Origin: Melampsora larici-populina 98AG31
Lineage: Eukaryota; Basidiomycota; Pucciniomycetes; Pucciniales; Melampsoraceae
Assembly (NCBI RefSeq): GCF_000204055.1
Contig: NW_006768775.1
Coordinates: forward strand, 835,046 to 899,045
Direction: 5' to 3'
DNA: 64,000 bases
A model generated the notes under the pieces. It saw nothing but the letters and a program-made list of their open reading frames with translations. It was not told where the DNA came from and searched no databases. Every line of letters begins with the position of its first letter. The first letter of the stretch is position 1. The position numbers and the translations under genes are program-made. Positions 10,801 to 22,888 of this stretch are shown one piece after another.

Positions 10801-11809
10801 CGGTGTTGATGCCATTGCCATTGGCATATGCCGCATCAGCAAAGAATTGACCTGTTAAGTTGAATTCCAATCAGTTACATTCATGACTTGAATTGAGAAA
10901 GACAGAAAAAAACATACCTTCTGCTATGACAAAGTCACCGTCGTGCCTTGCAGAGTATAGTACGTCTGGGTCAGACGTGCTACCTTCAAAACCAGCAAGT
11001 AGAAACAAAAAGGTCAAGTCAAAAGAACAGGCTGCCAGAACATTCTGTGTCAGCAAACCCTTTTGATTCCAATAGGCAGATTGATTGGCCACAGCCACTT
11101 TCACTGGGATGTGAGTGCCGTCAAGAGCCCCAATGCAGCCGTCAAAGAACGTTGAGTACTTGTTGCTATTGGATATTTTATCTGGGATGGGTGATTCGGG
11201 CCCAGGTGTAAGGCTTTTGAGGGCCTTCACTAGAGGTTTGTTTTTCTCTCCGACTCGACTCTCTCAAGAACACTAACTTGGAACTTTGGTATATATATTA
11301 CGAAGTCTAACTCCAGGCAGTCCCATATGAGGCTCTTGAAAGAGTCAGCAACCTTAACAACAACCAAACAAGTAGAAAGAGAAAGAGCTCACCTAACTCC
11401 AGGCAGTCCCATATGAGGCTCTCGAAAGAGTGAGGACTGACCAGAGTCGGCGTGGAAGTGAGAAGTATAGTACACTCTATCTAAACCCATGATCTGTAAC
11501 CCCATGCCTTATCTCCTACGTGTAACCCCTTACACCAGGTTGGACAATAATGTTGTCTTTCAAGCTCACTAGGACATCAAGTACTTTATTATAATATTGT
11601 GATATAGTATCACCGGAATGAGGCAATCGCTCAGCAGCTGTTGCATTTGTGGAAGTGTTTCCTACAATATATAAGAAGATCATGAAGTGCTCTCTTGCCA
11701 AGACATGAATTGTATCTTCAAGATGTGGCTCTAGAACTTCCATGATCATTTTAAAATTAGCTTTATCCATACGACAGAGTTGTTGGAAGCGTCCTGGATG
11801 ACCTTCCAA
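10800..11809 (-). pseudogene. PIF/Harbinger (HARBI1-like, DDE_Tnp_4) transposase, degraded
   Basis: Two coding pieces read leftward. The N-terminal piece (11516-11809) has the helical DKANFKMIMEVLEPHLED and EHFMIFLYIVG region that precedes the nuclease domain. The second piece (10871-11230) carries GCIGALDGTHIPV, with the first catalytic Asp, and SAYWNQKGLLTQNVLAACS, hallmarks of HARBI1-like nucleases. After an apparent intron a third short piece near 10800-10850 contains FFADAAYAN, matching the second Asp block. The reading frame then runs into GC-rich repeat sequence, so the final Glu block is missing, and the two main halves are separated by 285 bp with repeats. Best read as a truncated, inactive copy. 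Confidence 0.75.
11309..11432. repeat. Direct repeat of 38 bp between transposase fragments
   Basis: The segment starting TAACTCCAGGCAGTCCCATA occurs at 11309-11346 and again at 11395-11432 with one difference, about 86 bp apart. It lies in the gap between the two Harbinger coding pieces. Confidence 0.75.
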
Positions 11810-12179
11810 TGATTCTTGTTTGTAGAGATATCCACAAAGAGCGGAAGTATGGTACAGTTGCTTCGGAAGACCTTGTCAATGAGCAAGGTTGCAAGCATGC
11901 TTAAGCAGAAGATTGAGGACAAGGTTGTCATCTTTGTCATCATCTGACAAGGATGATGAATAGTATTTGATGAGTGAATTCGAGTCTGTATCAGACATCA
12001 CCGGTGTAGATCCCAATGGGATGTATGTGTGTGATTGTGAAGTGAGGATGAGGGAAGGACCATTAGGGATCACTGATTATGGTAAAGAAGGATTGAAGTT
12101 TGAATTTCAAAGTTTACTGACCAAACATATTTTGTTCAAATGTTACTCAAATTGCGTTTATTTGAAATAATCTTGATTT

Positions 12180-12261
12180 TCAAGACAATCTCATTTGCCC
12201 CAGGGCAATTGACGGGAGGTCAAATTGAGTTTACAAATCATAATTGCAACCAAATGTAGCC
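12180..12261. repeat. Possible terminus of the Harbinger element
   Basis: Read on the minus strand, the sequence from 12261 begins GGCTACATTTGGTTGCAATT and is preceded by TAA (12262-12264). This resembles PIF/Harbinger ends with a TWA target duplication. I found no matching left terminus, so the assignment is tentative. Confidence 0.35.
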
Positions 12262-12286
12262 TTAGGGTAGGAGGTGCTTCATTTAT

Positions 12287-12336
12287 GGGATACAAAGTAG
12301 AATCTGGGTACGTGCCCGGATTCTACTTTGTATCCC
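12287..12336. repeat. Perfect 18-bp hairpin
   Basis: GGGATACAAAGTAGAATC at 12287-12304 is exactly inverted at 12319-12336 with a 14-bp loop. No gene is near enough to call it a terminator. Confidence 0.85.
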
Positions 12337-12626
12337 GTAATCAAGAGCAAATTTAGGCACTTCTGAGAAAACTCTTAAAAAAGTTGGGAGGTGGAAGTCA
12401 GAATCTTTCAGACAATATGTCAAAGAATTTTCAGAAGACAAAACGAGAAGTACGAAGTTGTTTTTAGACACGATTAAATTAATTAATCGAACTCGAACGT
12501 AGCAAGAATGTATCACAAGCTTTAGAAGTCATGCAGAGTTAGAGTTTATTCCATGATGTCCCACAATAAGAGTTCCAACCATACAGTGAAAGGGGCTGTC
12601 CATCAGGCCAAGGACAGCATGGTTAG

Positions 12627-12866
12627 ACCATCCCTACCTTGGAAAAAAGGGAAACCAGACAAACCCTCCAACGGGGAGAGATGTGAGCCCTCAACCATGT
12701 TAGAATTGTTGGTTTATAGAAACCAAAAGACTGGTTTTGGAAAACCAAGTCCCTGGTTCTGTAAGAGCACAAATTTGGTTTGAGTAAACCAAAAATGTGC
12801 TTGTCCCGTGCACTTTCCCATAAAGCACTTACCTCACCAACCAGGCAAGGTAAGAGCAGGGATGGT
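12627..12866. mobile_element. MITE-like inverted-repeat element (~240 bp)
   Basis: ACCATCCCTACCTTGG at 12627 is mirrored by an inverted copy ending AGGGATGGT at 12866, with a small insertion in the right arm. The interior holds further inverted GGTTT/AAACC motifs (TTGGTTTATAGAAACCAA and TTTGGTTTGAGTAAACCAAA). No clean target duplication is visible. Confidence 0.5.
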
Positions 12867-12869
12867 GAT

Positions 12870-13700
12870 ATAATATCAACCATCACTTACTTAAAGTGAT
12901 AGTTTATCACGCCTTATATTAGAAAACATTGTAACGTAAAAGTAAACTAAATAGTGGATTTCTCTTTCATTTTATTTCTATATATTTGTGTATATTGCTG
13001 CTTGCTTTGTCTTTTTTGTGTGGGTGAATTAAATGATCTTTCAAACCCTTTTAACATTATCACTTAAAAGCAATCTTCTTGCTTACGACAAATATTGCTT
13101 GACCGTGATTGACTCATACAATCTTCAATCCAGTCAATAAGTCAAAGTAAATTGGTATCATTTGATTGTAATTCAAATGATTATCAACTTTATTTACCTG
13201 AAACTAAGTGACCTTTTCAACCAACAAAAATGGTTTACCTCCATCACACCATGCAATGTAATGAACTAATATATATGATGATGTACGCTGTAAGAATATG
13301 TGACTAATCCTAGTAAGGGCTTACAACATGAGTTATAATGAAGAGATGGGATTTCAAGATATGAGGAGATTGGTATAGAAGGAAGAAATCCCAAAAACAA
13401 AATCAATCATATATACATTTGACGGAGCGGAGCATATTTGAAACTTCAAATCACAAAATAGGATCAAAATGGCAAAGAAGGAGTGAATTACCCAAATAAT
13501 TTCAACTCCAAACATGGATGTTACTGAAGCTCAAATCTCAAAATGAGATGAAAATGGTAAAGAAAGAATGAGTTACCAAAAATATTCAATCTTTTAAGGT
13601 TATGTGGAAGGAATTTGGGGGTTTGGAAAATTTTGTATGATCCTTTTCTTTGATCCAAGCCTTTTTTTTGTTGGGTACCATAGTATTGGCAGCTTTTGCA
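12870..13700. other. AT-rich intergenic stretch
   Basis: No convincing gene. A short near-duplicate (ATCACAAAATAGGATCAAAATGGCAAAGAA... near 13450 against ATCTCAAAATGAGATGAAAATGGTAAAGAA near 13532) marks a small tandem duplication. Confidence 0.4.
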
Positions 13701-13703
13701 TGC

Positions 13704-14398
13704 TTATGGTTTTGGCTGGAAGTTTCTAGCAGCACACTCTGCCAAGGTTGCCCTATCTCTTGCATCCGCCCTGAAAAGAATACAAGAAATTCTTAGTCAA
13801 GTTAGTTGTGAGGATAAATTGAAGATGAGTTTACATACTCTGGATCGGAGGGATATTCAAAGTCTGAGTCTTGTTCACAGGGATGTTTACCCCCAACTTT
13901 ACCACTGAGGCATTTCCACAATACACCAACAGAAATAAGTAAGCCACCAATTACCCCCACTCCTATGAGTTCCTTTGAGTATTTATGTAACACATCATCA
14001 TTTTCATCCGACTGTGACCCATAGATAGAGGGTTGATTATATGAATCTACTTGTTGTTGAGTCCATACTGGTGGTGCCTCGGTTACAGCTCCACCAGGCA
14101 CATTCATCATTGGTGTATATGGGCTACCAACCTGCTGCATTTTTCTATCATGATACATTAGATAGTCTGGGGGACCATGATTTTTTGCCATTGCTTCCAT
14201 TTGGGCTGCCTCTTCCACACTATCATGGTATGCTTGAGTGGTAGCTCCCCAGACCACACCACTTGATTGAGACACTGTTTTGTCAGCTAATTCAGTTGGT
14301 CTGGTGGGGCTGGCCATTCCAAGTCGATGAAGGATAGGACTAGAAGCAGTGTGATCCATCAACATATTGATGGTTACAAACATCTGTCGAAATCTCAT
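13704..14398 (-). CDS. Single-pass membrane protein, unknown function
   Basis: Two exons on the minus strand, 13839-14398 and 13704-13770, joined across a 68-bp intron (GTATGT donor, branch-like CTAAC, TTTTCAG acceptor). The lengths sum to 627 nt, in frame, for 208 residues. The ATG at 14398 gives MRFRQM. The N-terminal two thirds are polar (many Gln, Ser, Pro, Tyr). One clear transmembrane segment (ELIGVGVIGGLLISVGVLW, about residues 144-162) is followed by a Lys-rich and then acidic tail. There is no signal peptide, so it may be a type II or tail-proximal anchored protein. An upstream exon is possible because the sequence before the ATG ends in a splice-like context. I do not recognise a family. 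Confidence 0.55.
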
Positions 14399-14879
14399 CT
14401 TGGGTAGGCTGTTGAAAATACATACATAGAAATGTCAGCACCCAAACTTAATTATCTCTGAAGCCTTTGACTAGTATGCTAGATCAGGAATCAAAGAAGA
14501 GGCCTGCACTGAAGGTTTACGGAGACAGATGAACTATAGAGGGATTGATAGGAAACTATTGTCTTCTTGGAACAGCAGATAGAGATAGGGAAAAATAAGC
14601 TTCAAAGAACTTTTGCAGGACAATAATATCAAGGGTTTAAGAAAATTTCATCTACAATTTCAGCCTGGCGAGTGACAGACTCTTGGTGTATAGTAGAGCA
14701 ATGGGCAGAAAGAGAAGAATCATTGCAAAAATTGTAAAAATCACTGACCAAAGAAAATTATCTTGCAGTTGTAACTGATATATAGCTTTAGATTAACTAT
14801 AGAATTTGTAGCAGTAGTAAAAGAGTGTATAAAAGACTGATAAGAGGTCAACACGGCAGAAAATAAGCAAGGTGAGGCC

Positions 14880-15790
14880 TTGACAGTATCTTCCTGAGTG
14901 CGAAATCAGTGATCTCTTTATACTTGTCAAAATCATATAACACTCTCTTGTCAAACTGGTCTGAAATGTAGATATCATTCCAGCACTTTTCATCAACCTC
15001 AAAACCTTTCACCATCAAATGTAACTCTATATATAACACAGATTTCAAGGACGCTTTCATTTTGACAAGTCCTTACAATTTTTCATCATGTGCGACATTT
15101 GAATCAGACCCACATGTGCCCGATCACACTCTAGGGGCAATGGAGTCTTGAGACAAGAGTGCGCAATCAGTGACCTCTTTGTACACATCAAAATGACATA
15201 AAATGCTATCCTTAAACTGGTCTGAACCCTTCAAAACAATTCTTCTGTAGCAAGTGAGCCAAAAAAAAGAGAGCTTGTATCTCACACACATGTAGGTTGA
15301 TCATTTTTGATCTCAGTCTTTTACTCAACATGCAATGACAAAAATTACCTGACTTTTCATCATGTTTTGATTTGAGATTGAGTGATGATAACTATATTTC
15401 ATTCGAAAAAAAAACTCAATGTCAATATTATTCCAGCACCTTTCATCAAGCTCAAAATGTTTCACCAATACATATATGAAACTCTGTATGTAACTCAGAT
15501 TACAAGGACAGTTTAGATGTTAAAATTTCTTACGCATCTGACACTTGAACCAGACCCGCATGTGCCAGATCACAATCTAGGGCCAGTGAAGACCCCAAGG
15601 CTTTACCTTTTTTGGGTGTCAGTCTTGTGTTCAAAGCTCATTACCTGACTTATCATCATGTTTTGATTTGAGATTGAGTGGTGATAACTAGATTTCATTT
15701 GGACAAAAAACTCAGTGTAGATATTATTCCAGCACCTTTCATCAAGCTCAAAACATTTCACTAATGCATACAAGGTACTGGGAGGCTTGC
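14880..15790 (-). repeat. Degenerate tandem duplications with coding-like units
   Basis: A block reading leftward as FEVDEKCWNDIY followed by FDKYKEITDFALRK (about 14890-15005) recurs in weaker form near 15155-15225, and its Cys-Trp segment recurs near 15425-15455 and 15722-15755 (FELDERCWNNIY). The neighbouring non-coding part (ACATGTGCCnGATCAC...CTAGGG) occurs near 15105-15135 and 15555-15585. The stretch ATTACCTGACTT(T/A)TCATCATG...GATTGAG occurs near 15345 and 15640. At least two to three diverged copies of one unit are present, so this looks like a decayed locus that expanded by tandem duplication. Confidence 0.65.
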
Positions 15791-16055
15791 CACCCTCTAG
15801 TAGTGGGCGGCCTGCCACCCTCTGGTACCATATTGGCCAACATACCAGGCAGGCCTCCAGATTATCAATTTCAAGCTGCACCTCTTTTTTTCTGAACTTT
15901 GACTTTTGCTGTTGGTGAGTGTTGATGTTTCTTGAAAAGCTTCTAGCATCTCTTAGGATGAATTTTGAATCCACTCTTTTCAATTCAATTTGTTGTCCTG
16001 GGCACATACTGCTTGTGAATCTCTGAAATTCTTTCTTTTCTCTCATATTTATCAA
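15603..16055 (-). CDS. Hypothetical protein or exon in the duplicated region
   Basis: A 150-codon frame from the ATG at 16055 has a Lys/Arg-rich N-terminus and ends in the repeated ELDERCWNNIY segment. It may be the first exon of a gene whose later exons are the duplicated copies to the left. No family is recognised, and most downstream copies carry stops. Confidence 0.3.
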   Translation of the reverse strand: MINMREKKEFQRFTSSMCPGQQIELKRVDSKFILRDARSFSRNINTHQQQKSKFRKKEVQLEIDNLEACLVCWPIWYQRVAGRPLLEGGKPPSTLYALVKCFELDERCWNNIYTEFFVQMKSSYHHSISNQNMMISQVMSFEHKTDTQKR

Positions 16056-16740
16056 TTTGTTTGAAACCTGGACACATTATTTATAAATTCATTTACACTT
16101 TGAGTTTGAATCTTTTCAGAATGCATATAATCCAGCACAAAAAATGATATATTCAAGGACCTAAACCCTCAAGTAATCATGTGTAAACAGATCAATTGCA
16201 ACCTGGAGCTCCATACAGCTTAGTATCTTTCTCTCTATGCGATCCTATTCACATATATCATTCAAAGAATAACATCTTAAAATTTTGATGTTAAGCTTTT
16301 TTTGCAGATGATCATATCAAGTCAAAACATACATTCCAGTTCTTTGGATGATGTTATTCAAAACACAATCAATAGAATACAACAAAAGAAAATATGCACA
16401 TATTAACATTAGGGCAGTTCAAGTTAAACAAAAATGTTGTAAAATTATAAGTCTTTTGGCCTCCATGTGCTGTAAAATTTTATAACTCCAACTTTAGTTT
16501 GCACATACATGCGCTATTCAGGTAGGGCTTTCTCAGAGTTTTTCAAACTTTCAACAATTATAAGCAGCATTTTGCTGTAGGCACAGTTCTTTTTTAGTGC
16601 TTTTTCAAACTTGAACTTCCCTATTACATTTTCTTTAATTAATTCTGAAACCAATTCAAGATCTTCCACTGTAAACATCATTCAACTTCCCCAATTTGGC
16701 AGAGGAAAATGATTAATAGTACAGTTTTTCATAAAAGAAT

Positions 16741-17212
16741 CTAATACTGCACACCTGGGCCATTTCACCCACACTACATATGTGCAGCAAGCTAAGTCAA
16801 TAGTTGTCTATCATGTACATACAGGTCTGCTCAGTTTTTTGCCCATCAGAATAAATAAATCACATGTTATACCACATGTAACTTTTTCGACTTTGAAATT
16901 TTTTTCCCAAAAATTCACTACATATAATTCTGTAGCTGCTCAGGCAATATTGTTGAAGCTATGTCTTAGTAACAGAAAGTGTGTTACATGCAGTTGAGTT
17001 GATGAGATCACACCAAAACATTGAGTCAGTGTATGTAGTCAATCTTTTGGAAGCTTTTTTCAATCTGAAAGAAGTTACAGCATGTATTACATATGAATAA
17101 CTTGTCCTGATGAGCAGATAACTGAGCAGAACTGTATGTACATGATAACCACATATTCACTGAGCCTGCTACACATATGTAGTGTGGGTGTTATGGCTCA
17201 GGTGTGGAGTGA
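16741..17212. mobile_element. MITE-like element with ~45-bp TIRs
   Basis: The left end, about 16741-16789, contains CACACCTGGGCC and CACCCACACTACATATGTG. It is mirrored at about 17163-17212 (CACATATGTAGTGTGGGTG and GGCTCAGGTGTG). The interior of about 370 bp is AT-rich with no protein. The target duplication is unresolved (perhaps TA). Confidence 0.65.
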
Positions 17213-17595
17213 TAGACCATTTTATGACAAATCATACTCCCAATCATTTTTCCCTGCCCACTTGGGGAACCCGAATAATGTCTGCAGTGTTCCTTTTTCA
17301 AATCACTCTATATTCCAAAAATTCCATTAGCAAGAGTCACCACTACTGGTAGATTAATTTTGAGTTTTGCAGATTTGTTACTATGATCTCCAGATTTTAA
17401 TGAAATCACATTGGCACCTGCCAAGCAGAATAAAGCTCCAATGCTATTAAGTAAAGGACCAAAAGTAAAATACTGACAGCAGCAAATGAAATGATCCTTA
17501 GTGACTGATAAAGAATTCAAATTTAGAGCTACATTTAAGTTAGGAGTATTAAGTGATGGAGACCTCGTGATGAATGAGTTAGAGTAAACTTATCA

Positions 17596-17641
17596 AAGTC
17601 CCACGCTCACGCCTACTCGCGAGGCGTTGAGCAAGGGACTT
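17596..17641. repeat. 46-bp imperfect hairpin
   Basis: AAGTCCCACGCTCACGCCT is opposed by AGGCGTTGAGCAAGGGACTT around a CGCG-centred loop, with a few mismatches. No gene is adjacent; it may be a tiny fold-back insertion. Confidence 0.7.
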
Positions 17642-18449
17642 GTGCCAAACTCACACAAACTCCTTACTCAGGGTTGGAGGCTTTTGCAGGAGAGCACCTC
17701 AAAAGGCCTCTACAGCCTTTTCCTTCAAGCATTGGATCTCTGGACCAAAGAAAAAGATTGTTCACGGTTCTTTTCCGCACATTGTACATGTTTTTTTTCC
17801 CGAGGAAGTTGCCCCCTCCTTTCTTAAAATCATCTCAAAGTTTCCAAGAATGTATATGTAGACTAGCCAGATCAGTGGCGGGCGCCACATCATCAAATTT
17901 TCTGGAGGGAATCCATACAATCCAATTGGCTCTCAAATGGAAATGTGAATAAATAAAATTCAGCTTAGCAGAAATCTTTGCTTGGTCCCATGGACCAAAT
18001 TCAATGATCTGTGTATCACTGTTTACCTTGCCACATCATTGCTCACAATCAAACCTGAATTTCAGACAAATAGAACTCCTATAGCAAGACAACACTGCAT
18101 AGATTTCCATCCTTGGTTTATGTCAATTCTTTCATTTATAATAGTTTTCTTCCCCTACTGATGACTTATGTTCTTCATTTCTAGGGTATCAGAATTTCCT
18201 CTTTAGCTAGGAACTTTGGTCAGTAAGCTTGAATCTTGCTCTCCGTATTCTTTCAATCTTTTTCTCTTTCTTCAATTTTAATTCATTGGATAGTTATTTG
18301 ACTGTGTGTTTCCAAAATATTATTTGACTCTATGTTTTCAAAATTCAAGAAGGATGAAAGAATTGCCATTTCAAAAAACACCATAGGAAAGCAATGACAT
18401 AAACTTTGACTGAACATCATCTTTTCCAATATCCATGTTTGCATCTTGT
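17642..18449. other. No gene recognised
   Basis: Three overlapping plus-strand frames at 17627-17952 exist, but none has coding character or a plausible start and splice context. The stretch ends at the hAT insertion. Confidence 0.4.
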
Positions 18450-18456
18450 GTCTACA
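18450..18456. repeat. Left target-site duplication of the hAT element
   Basis: GTCTACA, repeated at 22889-22895. Confidence 0.85.
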
Positions 18457-18660
18457 CAACGTCGAAATCGCTGCGCTACGCACAGCAATATGAAGGGTCG
18501 TAGATAGTGGTATGATCTACCACTATCTTGAACATCCGCTACGCACCACTATCACAAACAACCCGCTATGTCTTTTATGTAGGGGTGCGCATCAGCCACT
18601 ATGGGGCACTACGATATAGACTCACTAGCGCTATCATAGCGCACACGCAAAAATTTTTAA
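18457..18660. repeat. Left subterminal repeat region of the hAT element
   Basis: Contains repeated CGCTACGCA, CCACTATC and GCGCTATCATAGCGC motifs in direct and inverted orientation, comparable to the right end at 22680-22888. Confidence 0.65.
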
Positions 18661-18983
18661 TATGAACATCAAATATTATTAAAAGGCATTTAAAAAATAA
18701 GTGACAAACATATACAAGAACCATTAAACAATTGAGTAAGAGAGTAGAGCAATAGAAAAAAAAGAGAAGAAATAACTTGTATTAAAGATAGTCATGAAGT
18801 AGAAGGCAATTTAAATGATCGAGATATAAGAAAAAAAAAGAAAAGTGAGACTTGAAAAGTGAGATCGGGAGTGAGTGTAGGAAAAGAAAAAAGGAAAACT
18901 TTGACTTAAAGAAAGTAATTAACTTGAAGGTAAACTAAAAGATATGATGATTAAGAAAAGGAAAAAATAATTGAGATATCAAG

Positions 18984-21900
18984 TCATTGCTTCTCCATGT
19001 TCTCCACCAAGGTAAGAGCCTCAGAGAACTCGCCAGGAACCTTTATCCCAGCCTTGAGCCACTCCCGAGACGAAGCACATCGCTCAATGGTACGGCTAGT
19101 CATAGCCGATCAATCGGACCCGCACACGTCAGCTGCACCTGAAAAGATCCTTTCACAAGAACAGGTTGTTCCAGAACAACCCATAAAGTCACGAGCCATG
19201 AGGGCAAGGACAGGAAATGCGCCACAATTATCCTAAAGCATAAGACACAGTCAGAAATTTTGAAGTTAAAGATAAGATGATGAAGAAAGAATATGTACCT
19301 TCCACCACGACAAAAGTGTGCCACAGGTAAGAGGAAATTTTCCTGATATGTAACCTTCAAGTTCTTGTTTGGTATCATCGTTAGGTCCAGATGCCATAGA
19401 AGCAAATACATTGTATTCGTCATCAGTGACAGTATTATCTTGCTGGACAGTGGTGATTGTTGTGACCGGATGACTAGCTTGATATTGAATTGAATAAGAA
19501 TCCAGATGTTGTTTGACAATTCTTTGGATGCGAGTGACATATGATGGATGATGAAGTTCAAAGAACTTCATCCTGAGTCGAGGGTTCAGGACGGTAGCGA
19601 CTACAATAGCATCACATTCAAGAGCTTCTGACTCGTAAGAATCAAGGCGACTGATCATGCTTGACGTCAATTTTTGAAGGCTGGCGTATGGAGTATAAGA
19701 ATTGAGTTTTTGAAGGGATGTCCTGACACGGTGATAGTCGAGTAAAATTATAGCTGCTGTGGAATGATTGCCCTCGATCCTCGAGGTAGCTAACACAATA
19801 ACCTAGTCAAGACATCAGGGATCAGTAAATGAATATAAGGTGGAAGGATCGAGAGAGATATCAAAGTACTCACTTCCATAACCTCATTCAAAGCAGATGC
19901 ACATAGCCATTCGCTTTTTGAGATTGATCATTCCTCAAAATAACCCTCCTCGTCATTTGCTAACATCTGATTTATAACCTGTAAATAAAGTGATTTCTTA
20001 GTGATCTTCAAACCGACTGAGCTCAAAGAAAGGAAGTCTTACCTCGGCTCCATCTACCATGATTGATCGGCTCTGGTGCAAGCCATTCCATTTGCTGGAC
20101 TCACCAAGGATAGGACAACGCAAAGTCCTACCCAACTCCTTAGCACGGTTGCGGAATTCCAGACGTCGAGATGGACGGCGAGCAATCAGTCGGCTTACTC
20201 AATCGATCTGCAGAGATTGAAATCAGTATCGAGATGAAGAAAGTTGGTAAGAGTGTGAAGAGAGAGCTTACCTTCTTGATTGCTTGAATCACTAGGTCAG
20301 GTCGGCTTCTTGAACTAGGTAAGGCAGCAGGGTCTGGGAATTGAGATACTTGGTCATTGTGGTCACCGTCACTGTCAGATTCACAGTCGCGAGTGCCATT
20401 GCCAGATTCGCTAGCGTCCGAATCTTCAGTTTCATTGTCTTCTTCAACTTGCATTGCATCAGTTTCATCGTTAAGAGTGATGGAAGGGGTGGGAACGTTG
20501 AAAAGAGGCTGGGTGGTTGGCTTGGTGTGGCCGGGATCAAGACCGATCAAGGCTAGACCGTGCTTAACAAGCAGGGCTAGCTTGTGAGCATAGCAGCGAA
20601 TCTGCATACGTCCTGCTGGCCAGTCGACACTCGGGGTAGCCTCTTGAAACATCCGCTGTAATTCATAAGCAAGGGTGCGGTTGTTTGATCCCGAATCGGT
20701 AGTTTGGGCTAACATGTAGATAAACAAAGCCAATCAGGTTTAAGTTTGAAGATGATAATGGAAAAAGATAAAAAAAACTTATCTTATCATGTAGACCATG
20801 CTTGATGAGGAATCGGGCCACTGGTTGTGCAAGTAGGACACCGGCGTGGTTCCACGCGGCCAGCTTTAGACTACGATGGAATTTCTGGAACTCCCACTTA
20901 TCGTCAATGAATGTTACATTCATTCCGATAAAGGCATACCGGCTCCGACGGGTGGTCCAGCCATCGTGAATCAGGCAGAACTTGCTTGAATTGTTCTAGA
21001 TGATGACCAAGAGATAAAGAAAAGAAAAGGAGGGAAAAGAACAAAAAGAATCATAAAGTCAAAAGATAGAAACATAGGCAAAAGTTTGATCAAGAAGAAG
21101 ATTTACCTTGATAGTTTCCAGAACCGTCTGTTGCAATCCCGAGTAAAGACGCTTGGCAGCGTTTGCTGCCCATACTGCCGATCGAAGGGCTGCCGACACG
21201 TTTGCCAATCGGAAAGCTGCTCGTAAAGAGCAGTCTTGGAATCGAGCCCATGGTAATGCTTGACAAATCACCCAGATGACACACATCAAGTTGAGAAGAT
21301 CGACACTAAACTTGTCCTTAGAAATAAAATGATCAAGAGTTCCTGATTTGTTTGCCTGCACCAATCTCTGCAGCTCCTCCCACGACGGTGGAAGATCCAA
21401 ACCGGCCGCTATGGCATCCGACCGCCTGGGGCAAGCGGGTCGACCTTTGCTTCCATCCCAATGCCCGTACAGGTTGTAGTAGCTAGTCAAACCCTTGAGG
21501 AATCGACCACGGCACCACCGACACCTATAAAGCCGTGGATCACCAGACGTCTGAAGAACATATATTAGTATCTAAACTCAAAACAAAAACAAAAACAAAA
21601 ACAAAAACAGACTAACCTGGCCATTAGGATAGATTGGAGGGTGAAAGTACTTGAGTAGTTCTTGAACCCGAGCCAGGTGTGAAGCCCTGATACCAGTCCT
21701 GGGTCTCCTCGGAATGATCTCGTCTCCAGAATCTTGATCAATATCTACGCAGTCAGGAACTGTCTCGTCCTATAAATGGAAAATTATAATATTTATCAAT
21801 TAATCATTGAAAGCGATTGTTGAGAACAAAGGAAAGTAAAAGATTAAACAGCTTACTTTTTTTCTCTTCTTTGTCACCTTTTTTTCGGTCTGACACTTTC

Positions 21901-22213
21901 GTTTTCCGGTTGAAGGCGATTGAAGGTCCAATAGATCGTCCTCATCTTCAGGGACAGCAAGAAAGAGCTGATCAATCGGGCCAAACAGAGAGCTGGAATG
22001 TGAGGGACCGGGAGTCGGAGATGCCACCTGAAGAGATTGTCGAGCGTCGGGCAAAGCAAAGACGAAGCCAGGAGATGGTCTAACTGGTGTCCTTGGCCGG
22101 AGTGATCGCCCTGAAGGCAACTGGGTTGGGGCAGTAGACGGCAGAGCCAGATTGATCCGAGAGTTTGATCGAATCAGTCGATCTGGTTTGCTCTGAGAGG
22201 TTGATGGGACCAT
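18984..22213 (-). pseudogene. hAT transposase with two in-frame stops
   Basis: Starts at the ATG at 22213. Order: a low-complexity basic N-terminus with a Lys/Arg cluster; a BED-like zinc finger (YRCRWCRGRF, followed by YNLYGHW, about 21455-21530); the RNase H-like core (HDGWTTRRSRYAFIGM near 20930-20975; TTDSGSNNR near 20680-20705; RCYAHKLALLVKHGL near 20555-20600); an acidic insertion; and the hATC dimerisation region (WWK near 19300, then CSCERIFSGA and MTSRTIERCASSREWLK near 19050-19165), ending at 18984. Several introns are required. Two premature TGA codons interrupt conserved stretches: 20199-20201 (where a Trp before VSRLIARRPSRR would be expected) and 19928-19930. Both could be single transitions. 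Likely inactive unless these lie in unrecognised introns. Confidence 0.82.
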
Positions 22214-22669
22214 GACGACACAGTAGCAGTGTAATCGGAAAAATTTGAGATGCAGTTGTATGGTTCAGTTGAAGATAATTAGGATGGAAAAGAGATAGAT
22301 AGAATTTAATTGGATGGGAAAATGTGGTCCAACGATGAAACTGGAATCGGTGGCAAGAGGAGAAAGGTCAGTGAATTGATCAAACAGCTTTTATACTCGT
22401 CGATTGGTACTTACATGTAATCCTACAAGTGACACCAAGTGACACTCAGACCCAATCTTGTCATTGCTACTCTTGATAACTTTCGCCCAAATGGTGGAGA
22501 ATTGAAGGTAAAAACGGTGAGGGTGGGGTGGTGGAATGAGGTGATTGAAGACTTGTTGAAGGGTGGATCGGGTGTAAGTTGAAAAATAAGGGTACTCGAG
22601 GGGTAAATGGTCTGGGGCGGAGGGCATGGACATATACAGGTTCGGGCGTGGAGGGCATGTGTAGTATAT

Positions 22670-22888
22670 GTAGTATATTACAGGTCATAGCGCTCGCTAT
22701 GTGTACCGCTATGCATGTGGACATGTTACATACAAGCTCGAGCGTTGCACATGACCCACTACAGGAAATTTTGGTTTCCAGATAGGGCTGTGCGATGTCC
22801 ACTATGAAAAGACCCCCTATTTTTAGCGGAAGTCCCGCAGCGCTTTCGCAGCGCTTCCGCTATATGATGCGGTGTGATTTCGACGTTG
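22670..22888. repeat. Right subterminal repeat region of the hAT element
   Basis: Contains CATAGCGCTCGCTATG, CCGCAGCGCTTTCGCAGCGC and similar inverted motifs directly inside the terminal repeat. Confidence 0.65.

Larger units (their letters stand above)
18457..22888 (-). mobile_element. hAT-superfamily DNA transposon with target-site duplication
   Basis: Terminal inverted repeats CAACGTCGAAATC (18457-18469) and GATTTCGACGTTG (22876-22888) are directly flanked by GTCTACA at 18450-18456 and 22889-22895, a 7-bp match (8 bp with one mismatch) as expected for hAT. Both subterminal regions are full of AGCG/CGCT and CCACTAT motifs. The transposase is on the minus strand. Confidence 0.92.

Noticed and set aside
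17627..17952. Three overlapping plus-strand frames
   Set aside because: Mutually overlapping, no start context, no domain; chance open frames.
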